A model generated the notes under the pieces. It worked only from the letters and a program-made list of their open reading frames with translations, was not told the origin of the DNA and made no database searches. A stretch of 13,770 nt of DNA from Solirubrobacteraceae bacterium (GTDB lineage: Bacteria; Actinomycetota; Thermoleophilia; Solirubrobacterales; Solirubrobacteraceae): assembly GCA_030447005.1 (NCBI GenBank), contig JAUJME010000024.1, positions 1-13,770 of the forward strand. The letters run 5' to 3'. How positions within the stretch are numbered: the stretch's first letter is position 1; every line of letters starts with the position of its first letter. Shown in pieces: positions 8,237 to 13,770 of this stretch. A program made the position numbers and the translations under genes.

Positions 8237-9657
8237 CGCGCCGCCCGCTTGCGCCGGCGGGTGCCCTTGCGCGCCCGGCCGGGGCGCTTGCGCGACCGCT
8301 CGCCCTTGCGCGACCGCTCGCCCTTGCGCGACCGCTCGCCCTTGCGCCTGCTCGAGCCCGCGGCGCTGCTCCTGGGCGGCGCCGCCCCGACCGGCTCGAG
8401 CGCGCTGAGGGTGCGGCGCCCGGTCAGGAAGAGCATCCGGCCGTCGGAGACCACCGGGTCATAGCCGCCCTGCTGGCGGCTGAAGACGATCCGCCCCGTC
8501 CGCGTCCGCAGGCCGAAGGTCATGCTCCGGCCGAGGTCCGCGAAGTAGACGACGTCGCCGACGATGGTCGGCGAGCCGGAGATCTTGCCGCCCGAGCGGC
8601 GCTTCCAGCGGACCCGGCCCGAGCGGGCGTCCACGGCGTAGAACGTCCCGTCGTAGGAGCCGAAGAAGACGCTGGGCCCCAGCCCCGGCACGTTGTCGAT
8701 CGCCGCGGAGGAGTAGACGTAGCCGCCGGTGGCCCGCGCCCAGGCGAGGTCGCCGTCCTGCGCCGAGAAGGAGTACATGCGGCCGTCGGTCGAGCCGATG
8801 TAGACCCGGCCGAAGGCCACCGCGGCGGTCGCGTAGTACTCCCCGCCCCGCAGCAGCGCGCGGGCCGCGTCGTTGCTCCACACGCGGCGCCCGTTGGAGG
8901 CCCGCACCGCGTGGACGCGGCCGCCGTAGTCGCCGAAGTAGAGCACCCCGTTCGCGAGCGTCGGGCTGCCCTTGACCGCGCCGGCGGCCCGGTAGGTCCA
9001 CAGCTTGCGCCCGTTGGAGGCCCTGACGCAGAAGACGGTCCCGTCCTCGCTGCCGAAGTACAGCCGCCCCTCGTGCACGAGCGGGGAGGACTCGCTGCGG
9101 CTGGGCAGCGGCCGCGACCAGCGGGTCTTGCCGTCGCGCGCGCGCAGGGCGACCACCCGTCCGCGCCGGGAACCCCGGGCGGTCTCGAGGAGCGTGACGT
9201 AGACCGTGTCCTCCACCACGGCCGGCGAGGAGGCGGCGAGGTGGCCGAGGTCGCGCTTCCACTTCACGCGGCCGCCCTCCTTGCCGATGGCCGCGAGCCG
9301 GCCGTCGTCGGCGAGCTGGAAGAGCCGGTTGCCGGAGATGACCGGCGGGAACTCGAGCAGGGCCGAGGCCCGGTGCTTCCAGATCCGCCGGTAGGGCCCC
9401 TGCGGCACGCGGGCGGGCTGGAAGGCCCGCCGGTGGTCCTTCGTGTAGCCGTAGTGCGCCCAGCGGAACCGGTCGGGCTCCTTCTCGCGCTCGGCCTCGG
9501 GCGTCGGCGTGGCGGCCGGAGGCTCGACGAAGGCGACCCCCGGGTTCGAGACGTCGCCGGCCGGGCGCAGGAAGGCGAGGTAGCCGGCCACGGCGAGGCC
9601 GGCGGCGACCACGGCGGCAGCGGAGAGCACGGCGAGGAGCCGGCGGCGGCGGGGCAC
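8233..9657 (-). CDS. Membrane-anchored PQQ-like beta-propeller protein with basic repeat tail
   Basis: 474 residues from GTG 9657. MPRRRR followed by a ~24-residue hydrophobic helix (7-30) is an N-in signal anchor, so the rest should be extracytoplasmic. Residues ~60-425 carry seven or so propeller repeats ending in the PQQ-like W/F motif: GKEGGRVKWKRDL, RARDGKTRWSRPL, RASNGRKLWTY, RASNGRRVWSN, SAQDGDLAWARA, DARSGRVRWKRR, RTRTGRIVFSR. No quinoprotein dehydrogenase active-site residues are apparent, so a BamB-like scaffold or ligand-binding role is more likely than an enzyme. Residues ~430-474 form a disordered tail with 22 Lys/Arg in 45 positions, including three exact KGERSR units. It heads an operon with the next two - strand genes. 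A TAAGAT box 6 nt before the GTG suggests a leaderless mRNA. Confidence 0.87.
   Translation of the reverse strand: MPRRRRLLAVLSAAAVVAAGLAVAGYLAFLRPAGDVSNPGVAFVEPPAATPTPEAEREKEPDRFRWAHYGYTKDHRRAFQPARVPQGPYRRIWKHRASALLEFPPVISGNRLFQLADDGRLAAIGKEGGRVKWKRDLGHLAASSPAVVEDTVYVTLLETARGSRRGRVVALRARDGKTRWSRPLPSRSESSPLVHEGRLYFGSEDGTVFCVRASNGRKLWTYRAAGAVKGSPTLANGVLYFGDYGGRVHAVRASNGRRVWSNDAARALLRGGEYYATAAVAFGRVYIGSTDGRMYSFSAQDGDLAWARATGGYVYSSAAIDNVPGLGPSVFFGSYDGTFYAVDARSGRVRWKRRSGGKISGSPTIVGDVVYFADLGRSMTFGLRTRTGRIVFSRQQGGYDPVVSDGRMLFLTGRRTLSALEPVGAAPPRSSAAGSSRRKGERSRKGERSRKGERSRKRPGRARKGTRRRKRAAR
8288..8341. repeat. Three perfect 18-bp tandem repeats inside the beta-propeller gene tail
   Basis: The unit TTGCGCGACCGCTCGCCC occurs at 8288-8305, 8306-8323 and 8324-8341 without a mismatch, followed by a 6-base start of a fourth copy. 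Being a multiple of three it keeps frame and encodes the KGERSR units of the basic C-terminal tail on the - strand. Exact identity at every wobble base points to recent slippage expansion rather than old selection alone. Confidence 0.95.
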
Positions 9658-9663
9658 CGGAGC

Positions 9664-9669
9664 ATCTTA
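9664..9669 (-). promoter_or_regulatory. Candidate -10 box for leaderless transcription of the beta-propeller operon
   Basis: On the - strand TAAGAT is followed by GCTCCG and then GTG (9657). TANNNT placed 6-7 nt before the start codon is the usual arrangement for leaderless actinobacterial transcripts. It is one of few A/T-rich hexamers in the area, and no Shine-Dalgarno sequence precedes the GTG. No convincing -35 element was found. Motif and spacing are visible; function is inferred. Confidence 0.5.
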
Positions 9670-9700
9670 GGAGCGCGGCCTCCCTGCCATCATCGCCCGC

Positions 9701-9802
9701 ATCCCAGCCGAGACGCCGACAATCGCGGAGCTCCGCGCGGTCACCCAGCCGCCGGGGCTGCTGGACCGCAACAGCGGCGAGCACTGGGCCGGCCGGCTCT
9801 AC
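9701..9802 (+). other. Likely translated N-terminal extension of the second CDP-alcohol phosphotransferase, no standard start codon
   Basis: In frame with ATG 9803, the upstream DNA is open back to a TAG at 9668-9670. From 9722 it encodes IAELRAVTQPPGLLDRNSG and then EHWAGRLY, a segment I remember as conserved at the N-terminus of actinobacterial homologs. No ATG, GTG or TTG occurs on this strand in any frame between 9658 and 9802. In-frame near-cognates are ATC at 9689, 9692, 9701 and 9722, and CTG at 9758 and 9761. ATC 9701 would give a lead of natural length. The conservation is from memory; the absence of start codons is seen directly. Confidence 0.6.
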
Positions 9803-10483
9803 ATGCGCCGGCTCTCCCCCTATCTCACGCGCCTCCTCCTCCCCACGCCGCTGACCCCCAACGCGGTCACCTGGCTGATGATCGCCAGCGGCCTGCTGGC
9901 GGCGGGGATGCTCAGCGTCCCGGGGCTGTGGACCGCGCTGGCGGCCGTCGCCCTCATCCAGGCCCAGCTGCTCTTCGACTGCTCCGACGGCGAGCTGGCG
10001 CGCTGGCGGCGCACCGGCTCCCCCGTCGGGATCTACCTCGACCGCGTGGGCCACTACGTGACGGAGGCGGCGCTGCCGATCGGGCTCGGCATCCGCGCCG
10101 ACGGGGGCTGGGACTCGATCGGCGGGTGGACCACCATCGGCCTGGTGATCTCGGTGCTCGTCCTGCTCAAGATGTCGCAGTCCGCCCTCGTGCTCGTCGC
10201 CCGGGCGGAGGCGGGCCGGCCGATGCTCGACGACAGCGCGGCCGTCGCGGCGCCGCGGCGGACGGGGCTGGCGCGGATCCGGCGCGCGCTGGCGTTCTTT
10301 CCCTTCTTCCGCGCCTTCGTGGCGATGGAGGCGACCCTCCTCGCCCTCGCCGCGGCGATCGTCGACCGCCTCGCGGGCGACCTGACGGGCACGCGCTGGC
10401 TGGTCGCCGCGCTGCTCCCGCTGGCGGCGCTGATCGTCGCCGGACGGCTGGTGGCGATCCTGGCCTCGAGCCGCCTGCGCTGA
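9803..10483 (+). CDS. CDP-alcohol phosphotransferase, variant with final motif Asp replaced by His
   Basis: 226 residues from the first ATG at 9803, but translation probably begins ~27-38 codons upstream (see the extension entry). The family motif is DCSDGELARWRRTGSPVG, then IYLDRVGHY: Asp59, Asp62, Gly63, Ala66, Arg67, Gly76 and Asp80 fit DG(x)2AR(x)8G(x)3D(x)3D, while the last Asp, normally the proposed catalytic base, is His84. Around six membrane helices are expected (~20-40, 41-58, 85-100, 111-133, 152-175, 192-222). Such enzymes join a CDP-alcohol to an acceptor alcohol or phosphate in the cytoplasmic membrane. The His appears to be a subfamily trait in homologs I remember. Substrates are unknown. 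It lies 116 nt before the phosphodiesterase gene on the same strand and diverges from the beta-propeller operon. Confidence 0.83.
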   Translation: MRRLSPYLTRLLLPTPLTPNAVTWLMIASGLLAAGMLSVPGLWTALAAVALIQAQLLFDCSDGELARWRRTGSPVGIYLDRVGHYVTEAALPIGLGIRADGGWDSIGGWTTIGLVISVLVLLKMSQSALVLVARAEAGRPMLDDSAAVAAPRRTGLARIRRALAFFPFFRAFVAMEATLLALAAAIVDRLAGDLTGTRWLVAALLPLAALIVAGRLVAILASSRLR

Positions 10484-10535
10484 CGAGGAACTCCGCATCG
10501 AGCAGGGGTTTCCCCCGCGCCGCGGCTTCCCCGGT

Positions 10536-10564
10536 TGGTAACACGAGCATCACGCGCTGGTAAC
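10536..10564. promoter_or_regulatory. Direct repeat TGGTAAC x2 upstream of the phosphodiesterase gene
   Basis: TGGTAAC occurs at 10536-10542 and again at 10558-10564, exactly 22 nt apart. On the - strand this reads as 11-nt units starting GTTACCA, GTGATGC, GTTACCA. Such a register resembles the 11-nt direct-repeat architecture of actinobacterial PhoP (PHO) boxes, whose consensus is near GTTCACC, although the match per unit is only partial. It lies 36-64 nt before the ATG, suitable for an operator. The repeat is seen; the regulator is a guess. Confidence 0.4.
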
Positions 10565-10599
10565 GAACGGCGCCCCGGCCTGCGGGACCGTTCAGGCCC

Positions 10600-11331
10600 A
10601 TGGACGTCATCGCTCACCGCGGGGCATCGGCCCACGCGCCGGAGCACACCACGCAGGCGTACGACCTCGCCCTCGAGATGGGGTCCGACGTGCTCGAGCT
10701 CGACATCCGGACGACGGCCGACGGGACACCGGTCGTGCTCCACGACCCGACCCTCGCCCGGACCGCCGGGGACCCGCGCCCGGTCGTCCGCGTGACCGAC
10801 AGGCAGCTCGCGGCCCTCGACCCGGCGGTGCGGCCGCTCGCGCTCGAGGCGGTCTTCGCCCGGTACGGGGCCCGCACCCGCTACCTCGTGGAGATCAAGC
10901 AGATCGACCCGGTCGGCGAGCAGGCGCTGATCGCCCTGATCGCGCGCCACGGCCTCGCCGGCCACGTCACGATCCAGTCCTTCCGCCGGACGATCCTGCG
11001 GCGCGTCGGCGCGCTGGACCCCGCCCTCCCCCTCGCCCCGCTCTTCACGCCCTGGACGACCTCGGGCCACATCCGCCGGCGGCTCGACCGCATCGCCCGC
11101 TACGCGTGCGGCATCTCGCCCTGCGCGACGTCGGTCGACGCGCCGCTCGTGCTGGCCGCGCAGGCGCGCGGGCTCGCCGTCCGCGTCTACACGGTCAACG
11201 ACGAGCCGCAGATGCAGCGGCTGCTCGGGCTGGGCGTGGACGGGATCATCACCGACGTGCCGGACCGCCTCGGCGCGGTCCTGGCGGTGACCGCCGGGCC
11301 GCCGCTGGCGCCCGTCGCGCTCGCCGCCTGA
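10600..11331 (+). CDS. Glycerophosphodiester phosphodiesterase
   Basis: 243 residues, GDPD TIM-barrel family, hydrolysing glycerophosphodiesters to glycerol phosphate and an alcohol with a divalent metal. Visible motifs are AHRGAS (His6, Arg7), APEHT (Glu15), DVLELDI (Glu33, Asp35), VVLHDPTL (catalytic His48), YLVEIK (Glu98, Lys100), VYTVND, and the terminal GVDGIITDVPD. The conserved PENT is PEHT here, a mild variation. The length is normal for cytosolic bacterial enzymes and there is no signal peptide, so it should act on internalised or cytosolic substrates. The ATG at 10600 places the family's usual N-terminal strand at the very start. Beside two CDP-alcohol phosphotransferases it may recycle phosphodiester head groups. 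It ends 6 nt from the convergent phosphorylase stop. Confidence 0.93.
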   Translation: MDVIAHRGASAHAPEHTTQAYDLALEMGSDVLELDIRTTADGTPVVLHDPTLARTAGDPRPVVRVTDRQLAALDPAVRPLALEAVFARYGARTRYLVEIKQIDPVGEQALIALIARHGLAGHVTIQSFRRTILRRVGALDPALPLAPLFTPWTTSGHIRRRLDRIARYACGISPCATSVDAPLVLAAQARGLAVRVYTVNDEPQMQRLLGLGVDGIITDVPDRLGAVLAVTAGPPLAPVALAA

Positions 11332-11337
11332 CCGCAG

Positions 11338-13476
11338 TCAGCGCCGGTAGACGCGCGCGACGTAGTCCTCGAGCATCCGCGCCGTCGTGAAGTGCGGGGC
11401 GATCGTGCGGATCGAGGCCTTGACGCGCCGGAGCCACTCGGGCGGCGGGCCGCCGTCGGCCGAGGAGTAGAACGCGGGCACGACCTCCTCCTCGAGCGCC
11501 CGGTAGAGCTCGGCGGCGTGCCGGTAGTCCTGGGCGGCGTGGTCGGGGTCGGTCTCCCCCGAGAGCGCCCAGCCGTTGCCGAGCTGCTCGTCGTAGGCCT
11601 CGGGCCACCAGCCGTCGAGGACGGAGAGCTGGAGCCCGCCGTTGACCGCGTTCTTCATCCCGCTCGTCCCCGACGCCTCGAGCGGCGGGCGCGGGACGTT
11701 GACCCAGACGTCGCACCCGCGGACGAGCCGGGCGGCGACGTCGAGGTCGTAGTCGTGGAGGAAGGCCACCCGGTCGCCGAGCCCCGGCGCCGCGCCGCGG
11801 CGGGCGAACAGCGCCTGCACGAGCGACTTGCCGGCGTCGTCGCGCGGGTGCGCCTTGCCCGCCAGCAGGAGCTGGATCGGGCGCTCGCCGCTCAGCAGCC
11901 CGATCGCCCGCTCGGCGTCCTTGAGGAGCAGGTCGAGCCGCTTGTAGGTGGCGATCCGGCGGGCGAAGCCGACCGTCAGGACGCCGGGGTCGAAGGCCCG
12001 GGCGGCCGCCTCGACGTAGTCGCGCGGCTCGCCGCGCTGGAGCCGGTCGGCCGTGCTGCGGTCGCGGACGTACTCGACGAGCGCCGCGCGCTGCGCGTTG
12101 CGCGCCGCCCACAGCTCCTCGTCGGGGACGGCGTCGATCCGGGCCCAGAGCTCCGGATCCGCGGCGCGCTCCTGCCAACCGAGGCCGAGGTGGCGGTCGA
12201 AGACGTCGCGCATCGCCGGGCCGACCCAGGACGGCAGGTGCACCCCGTTGGTGACGTGGCCGATCGGCACGTCCTCGACGCCCCGGTCGGGCCACAGCGG
12301 GTGCCACATCTCGCGCGCGACCTCGCCATGGCGGCGGGCGACGCCGTTGGCGGTCCGGCTCGTGCGCAGGGCGAACTGGGTGACCCCGAACGGCTCGCTG
12401 GGGTCGTGCTGGTGGGTGCGGCCGAGCTCGACGATCCGCCAGGGGTCGACCCCGGTCGTCGCCGCGAAGCGCCCGAGCGCCTCGCACACCTGCTCGCCCG
12501 GATAGGCGTCGTTGCCGGCCGGCACGGGCGTGTGCGTCGTGAAGACGGTGTTCGCGCGCGCCTGCGCCAGGGCGTCGTCGAGCGAGGCGCCCGCCTCGAT
12601 CGCCGGGCGGGCGCGCTCGAGCGTCGCGAACGCGGCGTGGCCCTCGTTGAGGTGCAGCGTGTCGGGCACGATGCCCATCGCCTCGAGCGCCCGGACGCCG
12701 CCGATCCCGAGCAGCGTGTACTGCGCCAGCCGGGTGACGGGGTCGCCGACGTAGAGCTGGGAGGAGATCCAGCGCGCCAGCCGGCTGTTCTCCGGGCGCT
12801 CGGCGTCGAGCAGGAAGAGCGGCACGCGGCCGACCTGCACGCGCCAGACCTGCGCGACGACGTCCTCGTCGTGGATCGGGACGGTGACGGTCAGCGGCCG
12901 GCCCTCGCCGTCGGAGACGAGCGCGGCGGGGAGCAGGTCGGGATCCGTCGAGACCCAGTACTCGTGCTGCCAGCCCGACGCGTCGAGCCGCTGGCGGAAG
13001 TAGCCCTGGTGGTACATGAGCCCGATCGCCGCGAGCGGCAGCGCGCGGTCCGACGCCTCCTTGAGGTGGTCGCCGGCCAGGCCGCCGAGGCCGCCCGAGT
13101 AGACCGGGATGGAGCGATGGACGCCGAACTCCGCGCAGAAGTAGCCGACGCTCGGGGCGTCGGCCGCGGGCCGCGCCATGTCCTCCCCGACGATCCGCTC
13201 GATCTCGGCCGCGCGGGCGAGGAGGTCGCCGTCGCCCGCCGCCCGCTCGAGCGCGGCCGCGGAGACCTCCTGGAGCATCCGCACCGGGTTGTGGCCCGAG
13301 AGCTCCCACCGGTGCGGCGCCACGCCCTCGAAGAGCTCCCGGCCGCCGGCGACCCAGCTCCAGCGCAGGTTGTAGGCGATGCGGGCGAGCGGCGCGAGCG
13401 GCTCGGGGAGCCGGGAGGCCAGCGCACGCGCTGCCGCTTCGAGGTCCGCCTGCCCGGGCTCCACGGCCGCGATCAT
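11338..13476 (-). CDS. glgP: Alpha-glucan (glycogen/maltodextrin) phosphorylase, GT35
   Basis: 712 residues from ATG 13476 (MIAAVEPG; GTG 13464 is an in-frame alternative). The frame is open further upstream but that part overlaps the divergent gene and has no family similarity. The N-terminus has the DUF3417-like IAYNLRWSW (33-41). Then come GYFCAEFGVHRSIPVYSGGL (111-130), LNEGHAAF, TTHTPVPAGND, HVTNGVHLPSW, GFARRIATYKRLDL and LLAGKAHPRDD. The PLP-site motif EASGTSGMKNAVNGG has Lys608 as the expected Schiff-base lysine. The enzyme removes glucose-1-phosphate from alpha-1,4-glucan ends with phosphate in the cytosol. It is somewhat shorter than the ~820-860 residues I recall for Thermus and mycobacterial relatives, but all catalytic blocks are present. 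It is transcribed divergently from the GCS2-like gene, with no other glycogen gene in view. Confidence 0.93.
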   Translation of the reverse strand: MIAAVEPGQADLEAAARALASRLPEPLAPLARIAYNLRWSWVAGGRELFEGVAPHRWELSGHNPVRMLQEVSAAALERAAGDGDLLARAAEIERIVGEDMARPAADAPSVGYFCAEFGVHRSIPVYSGGLGGLAGDHLKEASDRALPLAAIGLMYHQGYFRQRLDASGWQHEYWVSTDPDLLPAALVSDGEGRPLTVTVPIHDEDVVAQVWRVQVGRVPLFLLDAERPENSRLARWISSQLYVGDPVTRLAQYTLLGIGGVRALEAMGIVPDTLHLNEGHAAFATLERARPAIEAGASLDDALAQARANTVFTTHTPVPAGNDAYPGEQVCEALGRFAATTGVDPWRIVELGRTHQHDPSEPFGVTQFALRTSRTANGVARRHGEVAREMWHPLWPDRGVEDVPIGHVTNGVHLPSWVGPAMRDVFDRHLGLGWQERAADPELWARIDAVPDEELWAARNAQRAALVEYVRDRSTADRLQRGEPRDYVEAAARAFDPGVLTVGFARRIATYKRLDLLLKDAERAIGLLSGERPIQLLLAGKAHPRDDAGKSLVQALFARRGAAPGLGDRVAFLHDYDLDVAARLVRGCDVWVNVPRPPLEASGTSGMKNAVNGGLQLSVLDGWWPEAYDEQLGNGWALSGETDPDHAAQDYRHAAELYRALEEEVVPAFYSSADGGPPPEWLRRVKASIRTIAPHFTTARMLEDYVARVYRR

Positions 13477-13500
13477 GGCAAAGGCGGCGCCGCGCGTGCC

Positions 13501-13535
13501 CTGCGGGCCGGTATGGGTTCGGTTCGTGCCCGCAG
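13501..13535. promoter_or_regulatory. 8-bp perfect inverted repeat between divergent genes
   Basis: CTGCGGGC at 13501-13508 is mirrored by GCCCGCAG at 13528-13535, with a 19-nt spacer that includes a small GGTTCGGTTCG tandem. It lies in the 76-nt gap between the phosphorylase start (13476) and the ligase start (13553), so it could be an operator shared by both or a hairpin in a leader RNA. GC-rich 8-bp repeats can arise by chance in such DNA, so confidence is low. Confidence 0.35.
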
Positions 13536-13552
13536 CGGGAACGCTCCCTTCC

Positions 13553-13770
13553 GTGGGCGAGGAGATCGCTGCCACCGAGTTCAGCCGGGAGGACCGGCAG
13601 CGGTACCGCGACAAGGTGCACGCCTGTCTCGACGCGTTCGCGCGGATGCTCGCCGACGCCCGCTTCGACGGCGACCGCGCGTCGGTCGGCCTCGAGGTGG
13701 AGCTCAACCTCACCAACGAGAACGGCGTCCCGTCGATGGTCAACGCCCAGGCGCTCGAGCGGATCGCCGA
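13553..13770 (+). CDS. Glutamate-cysteine ligase family (GCS2/YbdK-like), 3' end outside the window
   Basis: The first 72 codons are present. GTG 13553 gives GEEIAATEFSREDRQRYRDK, then CLDAFARMLADARF, then SVGLEVELNLTNENGVPSM. The GLExEL segment is the N-terminal ATP/glutamate-site strand of the carboxylate-amine ligase/GCS2 family, which joins glutamate to an amine such as cysteine with ATP. From memory, actinobacterial homologs begin with a similar GEEI(A)xxEF lead, supporting this start. No good Shine-Dalgarno sequence is visible. The rest of the enzyme lies to the right, so the exact substrate cannot be judged. In organisms without glutathione such genes often remain of unproven substrate, so the ligase name is family-level only. 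Confidence 0.82.
   Translation, partial: MGEEIAATEFSREDRQRYRDKVHACLDAFARMLADARFDGDRASVGLEVELNLTNENGVPSMVNAQALERIA

Noticed and set aside
8288..8347. Short repeats considered as a CRISPR or regulatory array.
   Set aside because: Three head-to-tail 18-bp units with no spacers, in frame within a coding region; they are a protein repeat.
8233..9657. Quinoprotein (PQQ-dependent) dehydrogenase.
   Set aside because: It has the repeat motifs but is short, with a single 7-blade-like domain and no recognisable catalytic or calcium-binding segments; a scaffold role is likelier.
10505..10516. GGGGTTTCCCC hairpin considered as a terminator after the second phosphotransferase.
   Set aside because: Four-base stem with a 3-nt loop and no following T-tract; too weak to call.
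8911..10563. A 550-codon + strand open frame crossing the beta-propeller gene and the second phosphotransferase.
   Set aside because: It runs antisense to seven propeller repeats and out of frame with the DG..AR motif; composition is Arg/Pro/Ala noise.
11249..13621. A 790-codon - strand frame overlapping the phosphorylase gene in another register.
   Set aside because: It shadows the GlgP frame, which carries all the catalytic motifs; this one has none.

Overview
The window reads as a chromosomal segment from a very GC-rich actinobacterium. The bases are strongly G+C-biased at third codon positions, GTG starts are common, and genes repeatedly overlap by 4 nt (ATGA/GTGA). Several protein families match what I remember from Streptomyces and Thermoleophilia/Solirubrobacterales-type genomes. 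The lineage is an inference from composition and remembered families, not from a marker gene. I see no rRNA, tRNA, mobile element or CRISPR array. No stretch above 300 bases lacks a gene; the largest gaps are about 145, 116 and 76 bases.

Region 1 (1-6061, + strand) looks like one operon for a cell-surface phospho-polymer or phospholipid. In order it holds a 5'-truncated GT4 glycosyltransferase, a CDP-alcohol phosphotransferase fused to a degenerate nucleotidyltransferase-like domain, a small DUF5941-like membrane protein, a glycerol-1-phosphate-dehydrogenase-like metalloenzyme, and a two-gene ABC exporter of the Wzm/Wzt (TagG/TagH) type. A reasonable model is that the dehydrogenase makes a polyol phosphate, a cytidylyltransferase (perhaps encoded outside the window) activates it, the CDP-alcohol phosphotransferase transfers it to an acceptor, the glycosyltransferase decorates it, and the ABC pair exports it. 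The polyol identity is unknown; sn-glycerol-1-phosphate is the most interesting candidate.

Region 2 (6042-9657, - strand) is a three-gene operon with 4-nt overlaps: a membrane-anchored PQQ-like beta-propeller protein with a very basic tail, a single-pass membrane protein of unknown function, and a polytopic GT39/ArnT-like glycosyltransferase. Its 3' end overlaps the 3' end of region 1 by 20 nt. A TAAGAT box lies 6 nt before the first GTG, which suggests leaderless transcription.

Region 3 (about 9701-11331, + strand) has a second CDP-alcohol phosphotransferase, whose last motif aspartate is histidine and whose N-terminus seems to lack a normal start codon, and a glycerophosphodiester phosphodiesterase preceded by an 11-nt-register direct repeat.

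Region 4 (11338-13770) has an alpha-glucan phosphorylase on the - strand and, divergently, the start of a glutamate-cysteine ligase (GCS2-like) gene that runs off the right edge. A perfect 8-bp inverted repeat sits between them. The window is therefore centred on envelope phosphodiester chemistry, with storage-glucan and thiol genes at the right edge.
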